A stretch of DNA of 44,072 bases from Sphingomonas mali NBRC 15500 (GCF_001598415.1 NZ_BCYX01000031.1:1-44072); one strand, 5' to 3'. Counted from the first letter of the stretch, positions 8,275-16,647 are shown. Program-made: numbers and translations. The notes: a model not told the origin generated them from the letters alone.

Positions 8275-9021
8275 ATGTCCCATAACAAGGTCCTCGGGGG
8301 CAAGAAGGCGCTGGTCACAGGGGGATCGCGTGGGATCGGCTCGGCGATCGCCAAGCGGTTGGCCGCCGACGGCGCCGAGGTCGCGATCACCTATGCCGGT
8401 AACAAGGTGGCGGCCGACGCGACCGTGGCGGCCATCGAGCAGGCGGGCGGCAAGGCAGTGGCGATCCAGGCCGACGCCGGCGACCCTGCCTCGCAGCGCG
8501 CGGGAGTAGACGCAGCTGCGGCCGCGCTCGGCGGTATCGACATCCTGGTCCACAACGCCGGCGTCGCCGAATTCGCGACGGTCGATGAGGATACCGACGA
8601 ATCCTTCGCACGTCAGTTCGGCGTCAATGTCCGCGGCCTGCATGTCGGTACGCGCGCCGCGCTCCCGCATCTGCGCGATGGCGGCCGCATCATCCTGATC
8701 GGCTCGGTCGCGGGGGATCGTTCGCCATTTGGCGGGATATCGACTTATGGCGCGACCAAGGCTGCGGTGGCCGGGCTCGGCCGCGGTTGGGCGAAAGACC
8801 TCGCCGTGCGCAACATCCTGGTCAACGTGATCCAGCCGGGCCCGATCGAGACCGACATGGCGCCAAAAGGCGATGCCGCCGAGGCGTTCAGGCAATCCGT
8901 GCCGCTCGGCCGGTTCGGCGCGGTGGAAGAGATCGCCGGTGTGGCCGCTTTCCTGGCCGGGCCGGACGCGTCGTTCATTACGGGGACAACGCTGAACGTC
9001 GATGGCGGGGTCGCGCTCTGA
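8275..9021 (+). CDS. Short-chain dehydrogenase/reductase (SDR, FabG-like)
   Basis: The 248-residue classical SDR has cofactor motif TGGSRGIGSAIA (about residues 15-26), NNAG-type VHNAG, catalytic Ser in LIGSVAGD, YGATK for the Tyr-Lys pair, and PGPIETDM after the active site. It resembles FabG-type 3-oxoacyl-ACP reductases. Its isolation from fatty acid genes and pairing with an ArsR repressor point to an inducible oxidoreductase acting on a carbonyl or quinone-like compound (inference). A GGAGA-like ribosome site lies about 6 nt before ATG 8275. It is followed by a hairpin at 9059-9083 shared with the convergent creD. Confidence 0.92.
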   Translation: MSHNKVLGGKKALVTGGSRGIGSAIAKRLAADGAEVAITYAGNKVAADATVAAIEQAGGKAVAIQADAGDPASQRAGVDAAAAALGGIDILVHNAGVAEFATVDEDTDESFARQFGVNVRGLHVGTRAALPHLRDGGRIILIGSVAGDRSPFGGISTYGATKAAVAGLGRGWAKDLAVRNILVNVIQPGPIETDMAPKGDAAEAFRQSVPLGRFGAVEEIAGVAAFLAGPDASFITGTTLNVDGGVAL

Positions 9022-9058
9022 GCCTCGGCGGGCTCTCGCTGCGCAATCTGCAATCAAG

Positions 9059-9083
9059 CCCCTCCCCAACATTGGGGGAGGGG
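9059..9083. terminator. Hairpin between convergent SDR gene and creD
   Basis: CCCCTCCCC (9059-9067) pairs perfectly with GGGGAGGGG (9075-9083) around a 7-nt loop. It sits in the 78-nt gap between two convergent genes, where a bidirectional terminator is expected. No clear T-tract follows in either direction, so it may instead be a copy of the CCCTCTCCCC repeat family. Confidence 0.5.
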
Positions 9084-9099
9084 CCATTGTTTCGATTCC

Positions 9100-10503
9100 C
9101 TACATCGGGACCGGCGGCGTTACTCGTCCCCAGTCGATGTTTCGCGTGAGGAACATCACCGCCGCCAGCGCCGCAAAGAGCAGCAGCGATCCGATCAGCA
9201 GCGAATAAGCCTCCAGGCTGAGCAGGATATAGAGCACCGCGTAGAGCGCCACGAGCAAGCCGAGGATGAATCCGGCGCGCTTGCGGCTCTTGAGCACCGC
9301 CGCCGAATAAGCGGTCAGGAGGCTGACGATCGCGCCCGCCGCGATCAGATAGGCGAGCATAAAGCCGACCACTTCGGCGAACGCCAGCAGCATCACGAAG
9401 AATAGGATAAGCCCGACGCCGACCAGCAGATATTCGACCGTCGCGACGCGGACGCCGCCGACCACGTCGAACAGCAGGAAGGCCATGAAGGTGAAGCCGA
9501 TGAACAGGAAGCCGTATTTCACCGAGCGGTTGACCTGGTCGTAAAGGTCGACCGGCGTGACGAGGTCGACCTGCGCCGTCATCGCCTGCGGGCCGGCGGC
9601 GGCCGCGCGTTCGACCGAGGCGGGGCCGGGCGATGCCAGGACGACCGGCGCGGCCGCCGTGTCGCCGGTATCGACCAATGTCCGCCCGAGCGCGAGGTTG
9701 CCTACGCGATAGGTGGCGGTGAACCCATTGGCCGCGATATGACGATCGGTCGGCAGGAAGCCCCCCTGGAAGCTGGGATTGGGCCAGGGCGAGGTGACCG
9801 CCCAGCGCGTATCGCCGGCGCGCGGGACCAGCGCCAGCGACGCATTGCCGCGCAGGTCGAAGACGAAATCGGCGATCATCGGCTTGGTGGTGAGCGCGGT
9901 CGCGTCGAGCCACGTGTAGAAGCCGGCGCCGTTGGTCTCACCAGGCCCTTTGCCGGGCTGGAGCGATCGCGCGGAGCCGTCGATGGTGACTTTGGGCGGT
10001 GCGCCGTAGAGGCCGCGCGGATCGGACACGCCGAAGCGTAGTTCGGCACGATCGAGCAGAAGCTTGTCGGCGGCGACGCCATAGCGCTGCAGATCGGCAG
10101 GCAACGCGAAGCGCGCGCGCGCGGCGGTATGCGCGCCATAGACGACCGCCTCGTAGATCGACCGCTTGCGGACCTCCGGCGCGATCTTGGTGACGATATC
10201 GGCGGTTTCGGGTGAGAGGACTAGTTCGCGCGTCTCAATACCGGTCTTGGTCACTTGCTTGCCGTCGACCGTCTCGGTCGTGGTGGTCTCGGCCCGATAG
10301 GGAATGACCAGCAGCGGCCCGATCAGCGTCTGCGGTCCGCCCCAACCCTGCGCGATCGAGCTGCGCGCGGTATCGGACTGGTGCTGTCGATCATAGACCA
10401 GAAGGTAGATGGCGAAGAGCGGAACGGTCAGCATCATCGCGATGACGATCGTCAGGATGAGCTTCAATCCGGGGGATCTCTGAAAGGCGGTAGCGGCTTG
10501 CAT
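9100..10503 (-). CDS. creD: Inner membrane protein CreD
   Basis: The 467-residue protein is close to the E. coli CreD length of 450. It has an N-terminal membrane anchor (LILTIVIAMMLTVPLFAIYLL, about residues 14-34), then a long periplasmic domain beginning with WGGPQTLIGPLLVIPY. The C-terminal third carries five or six further helices (YGFLFIGFTFMAFLLFDV, LILFFVMLLAFAEVVGF, ALYAVLYILLSLEAYSLL and others). CreD belongs to the envelope-stress CreBC regulon in enterobacteria and affects envelope integrity and colicin or beta-lactam response. No creA, creB or creC is nearby, so its control here is unknown. GGAG lies 8 nt upstream of ATG 10503. Confidence 0.93.
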   Translation of the reverse strand: MQAATAFQRSPGLKLILTIVIAMMLTVPLFAIYLLVYDRQHQSDTARSSIAQGWGGPQTLIGPLLVIPYRAETTTTETVDGKQVTKTGIETRELVLSPETADIVTKIAPEVRKRSIYEAVVYGAHTAARARFALPADLQRYGVAADKLLLDRAELRFGVSDPRGLYGAPPKVTIDGSARSLQPGKGPGETNGAGFYTWLDATALTTKPMIADFVFDLRGNASLALVPRAGDTRWAVTSPWPNPSFQGGFLPTDRHIAANGFTATYRVGNLALGRTLVDTGDTAAAPVVLASPGPASVERAAAAGPQAMTAQVDLVTPVDLYDQVNRSVKYGFLFIGFTFMAFLLFDVVGGVRVATVEYLLVGVGLILFFVMLLAFAEVVGFMLAYLIAAGAIVSLLTAYSAAVLKSRKRAGFILGLLVALYAVLYILLSLEAYSLLIGSLLLFAALAAVMFLTRNIDWGRVTPPVPM

Positions 10504-10612
10504 GCGCGTGCTCCGTCGACGAACCGTTCTGTTTCATAGACGAACTGAGTAGATCGTCAAGCCGGATGCGCCAGGGCGACATCCCCCGACGCCGCAGCGC
10601 ACCCCTCGTCGC

Positions 10613-10676
10613 CCCAGCGAAAGCTGGAGTCTCATGCGGTCGCGCGATACGGCTTGAGATCCCAGCTTTCGCTGGG
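10613..10676. repeat. REP-like inverted repeat (CCCAGC...GCTGGG type)
   Basis: Arms 10613-10634 and 10655-10676 are inverted copies of 22 nt with two mismatches, and each arm contains its own short dyad (CCAGCGAAAGCTGG). It lies between the aldehyde dehydrogenase stop and creD start. This is the layout of bacterial REP/BIME-type palindromic units, and it differs in sequence from the CCCTCTCCCC family. Transcripts reading through from creD's upstream side are not expected, so it may act on DNA or as an mRNA end. Confidence 0.7.
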
Positions 10677-10701
10677 ATGACGGCCGGTCAGATGGCGGCG
10701 A

Positions 10702-12060
10702 TCAGCCGATCACGGCTTTCAGGTTCATGAATTCATGCAGGCCCCAGGGGCCCAGTTCGCGGCCATGGCCCGAGCGTTTGATCCCGCCGAACGGCGCCTC
10801 GGGAGTCGAGGAGAGCATGCGGTTGACCGCGGTCATGCCGGCGGCGATGTCGCGGGCGAAGCGCTCCTTTTCCGCATCGTCATTGGTCCAGACCGACGAT
10901 CCCAGCCCGAACGGCACGTCGTTGGCGAGCGCGATCGCCTCTTCGATATCCTTGACCTTGAATACCATCGCGACGGGACCGAACACTTCCTCCCTGGCGA
11001 CCTCGCTGTCGGGGTCGACATCGACCAGCACACCGGGCGTCAGATAGGCGCCGGGAAGATCGGGTTTCTCCGCGCCGAACAGCAAGGTTGCGCCGGCGTC
11101 GCGAAACTTGGCGACCTGGCCGAGCACGGTGTCGCGTTGCTCCTCCGACGATAGCGGCCCCATCTCGGTATCGGGATCCATCGGGTCGCCGGTCTTCACC
11201 GCTTTCATGCCGGCCGAGAAAGCGTGCATGAAGTCGTCATAGACATCGGCATGGACGATCATCCGCTTGGCGCAGATGCACGACTGGCCTGTATTCTGGG
11301 TCCGCGCGGTGACCGCGGTCTTGGCGGCGAGCGCGATATCGGCCGACGGCATGACGACGAACGGATCCGATCCGCCGAGCTCGAGCACGACTTTCTTGAG
11401 CGCGCGGCCCGCAGCCTCGGCGACCTTCGCACCGGCGCCTTCGCTGCCAGTCAGCGTCACCGCGACGATGCGGTCGTCCGCGATCAGGTCGGCGACCTTG
11501 CCCGACTTGATCGCCAAATTCTGGAACAGCCCTTCGGGCGCCCCGCCCGCCAGGATCGTCTCCTCCAGCGCGGCGGCGCACCCCTGGACCGAGGAGGCGT
11601 GTTTCAACAGCCCGACATTGCCCGCCATGATCGCCGGCGCGGCGAAGCGGACCACTTGCCAATAGGGAAAATTCCACGGCATCACCGCGAGCACCGGACC
11701 CATCGGCAGCCAGCGCGCGACGGCATGGCCGACCGGTGTATCGACCTCGACCGGCTTGAGCAGCTGCGGCCCGTGCCGCGCATAATAGCGGAAGGCTGAG
11801 GCGCATTTCTCGACCTCGGCGATCGCCGATTTCAGCGTCTTGCCCATTTCCTCGGTGGCGATGCGCGCCAGCCGCTCCTTGTCGTCCTCGAACCGCTCGG
11901 CGATATTTCGAAGTAGGGTCATGCGGTCGTCGAGGCCGGTGACGCGCCAGGCGAGGAAGGCGTCGTGCGCCTTGGCCAGCCGGGCGTCGACCTGGGCGTC
12001 GGTCAGCTCGGCAAAGCTGTGCCCGGGCTCGTAGGTAGCGGGATTGATGCTGGTGAACAT
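10702..12060 (-). CDS. NAD(P)-dependent succinate-semialdehyde dehydrogenase-type aldehyde dehydrogenase
   Basis: The 452-residue aldehyde dehydrogenase superfamily enzyme has the oxyanion region MPWNFPYWQV, the general base glutamate in KVVLELGGSDPFVV, the catalytic cysteine in NTGQSCICAKR, and EEVFGPVA for cofactor contact. The short length and the start FTSINPATYEPG fit the YneI/Sad and GabD2-like group, which oxidises succinate semialdehyde or related C4-C5 semialdehydes to acids. The start ATG 12060 has GGGAG 6 nt upstream. It stands alone, so substrate is a family inference. It is divergent from the GlsB-like gene; a 16-bp tandem repeat lies in the shared upstream region. Confidence 0.9.
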   Translation of the reverse strand: MFTSINPATYEPGHSFAELTDAQVDARLAKAHDAFLAWRVTGLDDRMTLLRNIAERFEDDKERLARIATEEMGKTLKSAIAEVEKCASAFRYYARHGPQLLKPVEVDTPVGHAVARWLPMGPVLAVMPWNFPYWQVVRFAAPAIMAGNVGLLKHASSVQGCAAALEETILAGGAPEGLFQNLAIKSGKVADLIADDRIVAVTLTGSEGAGAKVAEAAGRALKKVVLELGGSDPFVVMPSADIALAAKTAVTARTQNTGQSCICAKRMIVHADVYDDFMHAFSAGMKAVKTGDPMDPDTEMGPLSSEEQRDTVLGQVAKFRDAGATLLFGAEKPDLPGAYLTPGVLVDVDPDSEVAREEVFGPVAMVFKVKDIEEAIALANDVPFGLGSSVWTNDDAEKERFARDIAAGMTAVNRMLSSTPEAPFGGIKRSGHGRELGPWGLHEFMNLKAVIG

Positions 12061-12151
12061 TGGCGCTCCCTCTTGTCTCGGTCAGCCGAACGCACGGCCC
12101 CAACGGTGGGTCCCGATCCGGCAGCCTCCCTCGACAGCTCCCGCCGACAAC

Positions 12152-12183
12152 TCATTGTGCAAGCGGATCATTGTGCAAGCGGA
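12152..12183. repeat. Perfect 16-bp tandem duplication upstream of the GlsB-like gene
   Basis: TCATTGTGCAAGCGGA occurs twice head-to-tail with no spacer (12152-12167 and 12168-12183). It lies in the 170-bp region between the divergent aldehyde dehydrogenase and GlsB-like genes. It may be a recent slippage duplication or a doubled regulator site; nothing else in the window matches it. Confidence 0.75.
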
Positions 12184-12230
12184 ACGGCCGTGCAATCCTG
12201 ATCATCCACATGGCGTGGGGAGAAGAAAGA

Positions 12231-12491
12231 ATGATGGGTATAATCCGCATGGCGATCGTCGGCCTTATCGTCGGCATCCTCGCCAGGTTCTTTTATCCGG
12301 GCGCAGTCCCTCTCAACTGGTTTTGGAGCATCGTGCTCGGCATCGCCGGGTCGTTCGTGGCTGGCCTTATCAGCCAGATGATCCAGCCAAAGCAGGGCCA
12401 GCAAGCACTGCATCCCGCCGGATTCATCGCATCCATCCTCGGGGCGATGTTGCTGATCTTCGTCTGCCGGACATTGCTCCACATCGTCTGA
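12231..12491 (+). CDS. GlsB/YeaQ/YmgE-family stress-associated membrane protein
   Basis: The 86-residue, very hydrophobic protein has three predicted helices: MAIVGLIVGILARFFYPG, WFWSIVLGIAGSFVAGLIS and FIASILGAMLLIFVCRTLL. The glycine-rich pattern with P-G after the first helix and GxxGSFVAG in the second is the transglycosylase-associated (GlsB/YeaQ/YmgE) family, small inner-membrane proteins often induced by stress. The start is ATG 12231 (MMGIIRM), with GGGGAGAAG just upstream. The long upstream open frame is rejected because it has no membrane-protein character and crosses the promoter region. Molecular function is unknown in the family. Confidence 0.88.
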   Translation: MMGIIRMAIVGLIVGILARFFYPGAVPLNWFWSIVLGIAGSFVAGLISQMIQPKQGQQALHPAGFIASILGAMLLIFVCRTLLHIV

Positions 12492-12550
12492 ACCAACTGT
12501 CGCGGATCGGCGGGTTGCCCCCGCCGGTCCGCTGCCGCATAGCGTGGCGG

Positions 12551-12790
12551 ATGGACACGCCGATCGATGACCTGTCGTTCGAGGATGCGCTGAAGCGCCT
12601 CGAGGAAATCGTCCGCCAGCTCGAAAGCGGCGAGGCGAAACTGGATGACGCTATCCGCCTCTACGAAGAAGGCACGCGCCTCCGTCAGAAATGCACCGAG
12701 CGGCTCGACGCGGCGCAGGCGCGAATCGAGGCGATCCGGCTCGATTCGGATGGCCGCCCCGCGGGTGTCGCGCCGTTCAACGCCGCATGA
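12551..12790 (+). CDS. xseB: Exodeoxyribonuclease VII small subunit
   Basis: The 79-residue protein has the XseB pattern LSFEDALKRLEEIVRQLESG, then LDDAIRLYEEGTRL..KC, forming the helical hairpin that packs on XseA. Exo VII degrades single-stranded DNA. E. coli XseB has 80 residues, so the length is right. The stop overlaps the ispA start by 4 bp (ATGA), the standard proteobacterial xseB-ispA arrangement. The in-frame region upstream of 12551 is non-conserved and rejected. No strong Shine-Dalgarno is seen. Confidence 0.95.
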   Translation: MDTPIDDLSFEDALKRLEEIVRQLESGEAKLDDAIRLYEEGTRLRQKCTERLDAAQARIEAIRLDSDGRPAGVAPFNAA

Positions 12791-13698
12791 GCACTGGCGT
12801 CGTGGCATCCTCCCCGTCGCTCAAGGCCGCGTTGACCCAGGTGGGCGCGGAGGTCGATCGCCGCTTTGACGTGCTGTTGGCGGTGCCGGACGATCCACGC
12901 GCCGAACTGTACCAGGCGATGCGGCATGCGGCGATCGGCGGCGGCAAGCGGCTGCGGCCGTTGCTGGTCTTCGCGACCGCCGGCCTGTTCGGGGTCGACC
13001 GCGAGTGCACTGCTCGTGCGGCCTGCGCGATCGAGGCGGTCCATGTTTATTCGCTGATCCATGACGATCTGCCGGCGATGGACAATGACGATATGCGCCG
13101 TGGCAAGCCGACCGTGCATCGCGCTTTCAACGAAGCGGCGGCGATACTGGCGGGCGATAGCTTGCATGCGCTGGGGTTCGAATGGCTCGCCGATCCGGCG
13201 ACCCATCCCGATCCGTTCGTCCGCGCGGAACTGGTGCTCGAGCTCGCGCGTGCGGCGGGTCCGGCCGGAATGGCCGGCGGGCAGATGATGGACTTGAAAG
13301 CCGAGAGCGAGACGTTCGACCTCAATACGGTCACGCGGCTGCAAGCGATGAAAACCGGCGCGTTGATCAGCTGCGCGGTCGAAATGGGGGCGATCCTAGG
13401 CCGTGTCGCGCCGGAGGGGCGGACGGGGCTTCGCGGCTATGCCCGCGACATCGGCCTCGCTTTCCAGATCTCCGACGATTTGCTCGACGTCGAGGGCGAC
13501 GAGGAAAAGGCAGGGAAGAAGCTGCGGAAGGATGAGGGCGCGGGTAAGGAGACCTTCGTCTCCCTGCTCGGCGTCGATCGCGCGCGCGGCCAGGCACGAA
13601 TGCTCGTCGACCAGGCCATCGATCATTTGCGCGGTTATGGGCAGGAGGCCGACCTGCTGCGCAGCATCGCGCGCTACGTGCTCGAGCGCGACCGCTAG
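12787..13698 (+). CDS. ispA: Polyprenyl synthetase, farnesyl diphosphate synthase type
   Basis: The 303-residue trans-prenyltransferase condenses IPP with DMAPP/GPP to farnesyl diphosphate, the precursor of ubiquinone, undecaprenyl phosphate, hopanoids and carotenoids. GGGKRLRPLL binds IPP. The first aspartate-rich motif is LIHDDLPAMDND with the two-residue insertion typical of IspA; the second is FQISDDLLDVEGD. The start ATG 12787 overlaps the xseB stop. In many bacteria dxs follows, but here coaD follows after 16 nt, so the operon is xseB-ispA-coaD. Confidence 0.95.
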   Translation: MSTGVVASSPSLKAALTQVGAEVDRRFDVLLAVPDDPRAELYQAMRHAAIGGGKRLRPLLVFATAGLFGVDRECTARAACAIEAVHVYSLIHDDLPAMDNDDMRRGKPTVHRAFNEAAAILAGDSLHALGFEWLADPATHPDPFVRAELVLELARAAGPAGMAGGQMMDLKAESETFDLNTVTRLQAMKTGALISCAVEMGAILGRVAPEGRTGLRGYARDIGLAFQISDDLLDVEGDEEKAGKKLRKDEGAGKETFVSLLGVDRARGQARMLVDQAIDHLRGYGQEADLLRSIARYVLERDR

Positions 13699-13714
13699 CC
13701 GAAGGGAGGGGGGT

Positions 13715-14224
13715 ATGACCATTCGCACCGGGGTCTATCCCGGCACGTTCGATCCGATCACGCTCGGGCATATGGACATTATCCGGCGGAGCGCGAAGCT
13801 GGTCGACCGGTTGGTGATCGGGGTTACCACCAACATCGCCAAGTCGCCCCTGTTCAACGATGACGAGCGAATCGAGATCGTCCGGCGAGAGGTCGCGACG
13901 ATCGGCAACCCGAACATCGAGGTGGTTGGGTTCAGCTCGCTGCTGATGGATTTCGCCGACAGCCAGGGGGCGTCGATCGTCATTCGCGGCATTCGCGGCG
14001 TCACCGACTTCGAATATGAGTATCAGCTCACGGGCATGAACCGTCAGCTCAATCACCGCGTCGAAACGGTGTTCCTGATGGCCGACGTGTCGCTCCAGCC
14101 GATCGCCAGCCGGCTGGTCAAGGAAATCGCGGTGTTCGGCGGCGACATCTCCAAATTCGTCACCCCGAGCGTCCGCGACGAGGTGATGGCGCGAATCGAG
14201 CGCGACGGCCTGGGGCGGGTTTAG
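13715..14224 (+). CDS. coaD: Phosphopantetheine adenylyltransferase
   Basis: The 169-residue enzyme makes dephospho-CoA from phosphopantetheine and ATP in coenzyme A synthesis. The nucleotidyltransferase motif is GTFDPITLGHMD (the HxGH region). IRGIRGVTDFEYEYQLTGMN contributes phosphate-binding arginines, and ASRLVKEIAVFGGDI stands where other CoaD proteins have ISSTxxR. The ribosome site GGAGGGGG lies directly before ATG 13715. A hairpin with T-tract at 14316-14343 is a plausible transcript end, though it lies inside a repeat element. Confidence 0.97.
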   Translation: MTIRTGVYPGTFDPITLGHMDIIRRSAKLVDRLVIGVTTNIAKSPLFNDDERIEIVRREVATIGNPNIEVVGFSSLLMDFADSQGASIVIRGIRGVTDFEYEYQLTGMNRQLNHRVETVFLMADVSLQPIASRLVKEIAVFGGDISKFVTPSVRDEVMARIERDGLGRV

Positions 14225-14241
14225 GTCGGCGAGTGATTTTG

Positions 14242-14429
14242 CTCGCACAAAGACACGAAGGCGCAAAGAAGGGCAGAACCGGTTCGCGCGGAAGCAGAGC
14301 GCGTTGAAGTTTGTTGAGCCTCGCGATGCGAGGCTCCCTTTTTGGGCGGCGGATTGCCCCACGGCCTCCATCGCCCGACGCCCGCGCCCTAAGCGAACCA
14401 GTCTTCGCGTCTTCGTGTCTTTGTGCGAG
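14242..14429. mobile_element. MITE-like element with 27-bp terminal inverted repeats
   Basis: Arms 14242-14268 and 14403-14429 are inverted copies of 27 nt with 25 identities (CTCGCACAAAGACACGAAG core, 19 nt perfect). The 188-bp unit has no coding capacity and lies in the gap between coaD and the cyclophilin gene. Size and long terminal inverted repeats suggest a non-autonomous miniature element or a large palindromic repeat unit. No target-site duplication could be identified with confidence. The internal hairpin at 14316 may serve as the coaD terminator. Confidence 0.55.
14316..14343 (+). terminator. Rho-independent terminator after coaD
   Basis: GAGCCTCGC (14316-14324) pairs perfectly with GCGAGGCTC (14328-14336) around a 3-nt loop, and is followed by CCTTTTT. 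This is the clearest intrinsic terminator in the window. It is 92 nt after the coaD stop and lies inside the inverted-repeat element. Confidence 0.7.
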
Positions 14430-14560
14430 TCATCTTCGAGCCGCGTCGCTGGTGACGACACCAAAACCTGCCTCAAAAAAGCCGCACGCACTGCGCATTG
14501 GCGCTTGGCGATAATTGCTCTAAGCCCCCACACCGAACGACCGTCTTTTCCGGAGTGCCC

Positions 14561-15370
14561 ATGCGTTTCTTTTTCGGCCTGATTGCGATGATGAGTGTCG
14601 CGATCGCCGGCAGTCCTTCGATAGCTGCCAAGAAGCAGAAGGCGCCCCCGACTCCGCCGGCCGCGCCGCGGCTCACCCCGCCGCCGATGACCGACAAGGA
14701 AAACCTGCTCTATCTCGACCTGTCGACCGGTGGTCGCGTGGTGATCTGGCTGCGTCCCGATGTCGCGCCCAAGATGGTCGAGCGGGTGAAGATCCTGACT
14801 CGCCAGCATTTCTATGACGGGCTCAAATTCCACCGCGTGATCGACGGCTTCATGGCGCAGACCGGCGACCCCAAGGGCGACGGCACCGGCGGCTCGACGC
14901 TTCCCGATTTGCCCGCCGAGTTCAACTATCTGCCGCATGTACGCGGCGCGGTGGCGGCGGCGCGCGAGGGTGCAGCCCCCGACGCTTCGCCCGAGGACAA
15001 GACCAAGGCGGAAAACAGCGCCAACAGCCAGTTCTTCATCGTGTTCCTGCCCAAGCTCGCGCTCGACAAGAAGTACACGGTGTTCGGGCGCGTCATCTCC
15101 GGCATGGAATATGTCGATGCGGTCGAGCGCGGGGAACCGCCGGCGAACCCGTCGACGATCTTCCATGCCTATATCGCCGCGGACAACCCGCCGCCTTACT
15201 CGGCACCCCCGCCGCCTCCGCCGCCGCCGGCCCCCGCGCTGGCGCCCGCGCCGACGCTGACGACGCCGACGCTTGGGGCCACCCCGGCGCCGGGCAAGAA
15301 GGTGCCTGCGACCAACGCACCGGCGGCAAAAGCGCCGGCCGCGACGGCGCCGGCTCCGGCCAAGAAGTAA
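14561..15370 (+). CDS. Secreted cyclophilin-type peptidyl-prolyl isomerase with proline-rich tail
   Basis: The 269-residue protein has a signal peptide (FFFGLIAMMSVAIAGSPSIAA, cleavage near residue 23). The cyclophilin domain (about residues 45-210) shows YDGLKFHRVIDGFMAQTGDP, GTGGSTLPDL and NSQFFIVF, the PPIase active-site stretches including the FHRV arginine and the Q-x-x-x-x motif. It should catalyse Pro isomerisation in periplasmic protein folding. The last 55 residues are low complexity: a run of eight prolines, then Ala/Pro/Lys repeats ending PAPAKK. Such a tail may span or bind the cell wall; that is inference. CGGAG precedes ATG 14561. queA follows after 26 nt. Confidence 0.92.
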   Translation: MRFFFGLIAMMSVAIAGSPSIAAKKQKAPPTPPAAPRLTPPPMTDKENLLYLDLSTGGRVVIWLRPDVAPKMVERVKILTRQHFYDGLKFHRVIDGFMAQTGDPKGDGTGGSTLPDLPAEFNYLPHVRGAVAAAREGAAPDASPEDKTKAENSANSQFFIVFLPKLALDKKYTVFGRVISGMEYVDAVERGEPPANPSTIFHAYIAADNPPPYSAPPPPPPPPAPALAPAPTLTTPTLGATPAPGKKVPATNAPAAKAPAATAPAPAKK

Positions 15371-15396
15371 CCAAGACCAACTGACGCGAGGGCGGC

Positions 15397-16434
15397 GTGG
15401 ACGTCGACCTGTTCGACTTCGACCTGCCGCCCGAGCGGATCGCACTGCGCCCCGCCAGTCCGCGCGACGCGGCGCGGATGCTCGTGCTCGATGGCGCGGG
15501 GCCCGGCGGCGCCACGCGCGACCGGTTGGTCAGCGACCTGCCGGGGGAGCTGCGGCGCGGCGACCTCTTGGTGTTCAACGATACGCGGGTCATCCCGGCG
15601 CAGCTCGAGGGCATGCGCGGAGAGGCGCGGATCGGCGCGACGCTCCACAAGCGCGAGGGACCCAGGCGCTGGCGCGCCTTCATCCGCAACGCCAAGCGTC
15701 TGCGCGAAGGCGAGACGATCGATTTCGGGGCAGGCGTCACCGCGATCGCCGCCGACCGCGCCGAGGACGGCAGTTTCGCGCTCGATTTCGCCGGCGATGA
15801 ACCGGTCGAATTGCTGCTCGAGCGCGCCGGCCGCATGCCGCTCCCACCCTATATCGCCGCGCGCCGCCCGACCGATGCGCGCGACGCCGACGACTACCAG
15901 ACGATGTTCGCCAACGAGCCCGGCGCCGTCGCCGCGCCGACCGCCGCGTTGCATTTCACCCCCGAACTGATGGCCGCGCTGGAAGCGGCGGGCGTCGGGC
16001 ACGTCACGCTGACCTTGCATGTCGGCGCAGGTACCTTCCTGCCGGTCAAGGCCGAGGATACCGACGACCACAAGATGCACGCCGAATGGGGCCGGATCGA
16101 CGCCGCCACCGCCGACCGGATCAACGCGACGCGCGCGGCGGGTGGCCGGGTGATCGCGGTCGGCACCACCAGTCTGCGCCTGATAGAAAGCGCAGCAGAT
16201 GAGGCGGGGCGGGTCCATCCCTTCGAGGGCGATACCGCGATCTTCATCACGCCGGGGGTGAAGATTCGCGGCATCGACGGGCTGATGACCAACTTCCACT
16301 TGCCGAAATCGACCTTGTTCATGCTGGTCTCGGCGCTGATGGGGTTGGACAGGATGCAGGCGGCGTACGCGCACGCCATTGAAAATGGCTACCGGTTCTA
16401 CTCTTACGGAGACAGCTCGCTGCTGTTCCCGTGA
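15397..16434 (+). CDS. queA: S-adenosylmethionine:tRNA ribosyltransferase-isomerase
   Basis: It adds the epoxycyclopentanediol-type ribosyl group to preQ1 at tRNA position 34, giving epoxyqueuosine. The 345-residue length is normal. Motifs include LFDFDLPPERIALRP at the start, VFNDTRVIPAQ, HVGAGTFLPV, GTTSLRLIE and FHLPKSTLFMLV. The start is GTG 15397. The C terminus FYSYGDSSLLFP is complete, but a second copy of this end encoding VYSYGDASLLLP lies at about 17430-17472. This suggests that the last codons here were supplied by an inserted segment. The partner gene tgt is 8.7 kb downstream. Confidence 0.97.
   Translation: MDVDLFDFDLPPERIALRPASPRDAARMLVLDGAGPGGATRDRLVSDLPGELRRGDLLVFNDTRVIPAQLEGMRGEARIGATLHKREGPRRWRAFIRNAKRLREGETIDFGAGVTAIAADRAEDGSFALDFAGDEPVELLLERAGRMPLPPYIAARRPTDARDADDYQTMFANEPGAVAAPTAALHFTPELMAALEAAGVGHVTLTLHVGAGTFLPVKAEDTDDHKMHAEWGRIDAATADRINATRAAGGRVIAVGTTSLRLIESAADEAGRVHPFEGDTAIFITPGVKIRGIDGLMTNFHLPKSTLFMLVSALMGLDRMQAAYAHAIENGYRFYSYGDSSLLFP
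16397..16434 (+). repeat. Left copy of the queA 3'-end direct repeat (attL-like)
   Basis: These 38 nt are the last codons of queA (TCTACTCTTACGGAGAC...). The right copy at 17435-17472 matches at about 31 of 38 positions, including the uninterrupted blocks TACGGAGAC and TCGCTGCT. Both copies end at a stop codon in the same frame (TGA here, TAA on the right). Direct orientation and position at a gene's 3' end are the hallmarks of an integration site. Confidence 0.7.
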
Positions 16435-16647
16435 ATATGTTGTAAAGCGGGTTTAACCTCAAACGGGCCGTTGGCGGACGACCAAGTCTCAGGCAACAAT
16501 CTGGCTTAGCCGCCCATAACGGCGAGCCCCGGATTCCGTCGTCGTAATAGGCCGTACGGAACGAAGTTGTGCCAGGAGGGCCGATATTAAGGCGATGGTA
16601 GTCGGGTTCGAGCGATCACCGGCGTCACCGATGAACCGGTTCGGCCC

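Noticed and set aside
13367..15445. A 692-codon open frame on the minus strand opposite ispA, coaD and the cyclophilin gene
   Set aside because: It is antisense to three well-recognised genes, crosses an intergenic terminator, is Arg/Asp/His-rich, and has no domain. High GC content makes such frames common.
16585..16640. A tRNA-like stretch (GGTTCGAG within GTCGGGTTCGAGCGATC) in the insertion segment
   Set aside because: The flanking bases do not form the 5-bp T stem and no acceptor or anticodon arm can be built.
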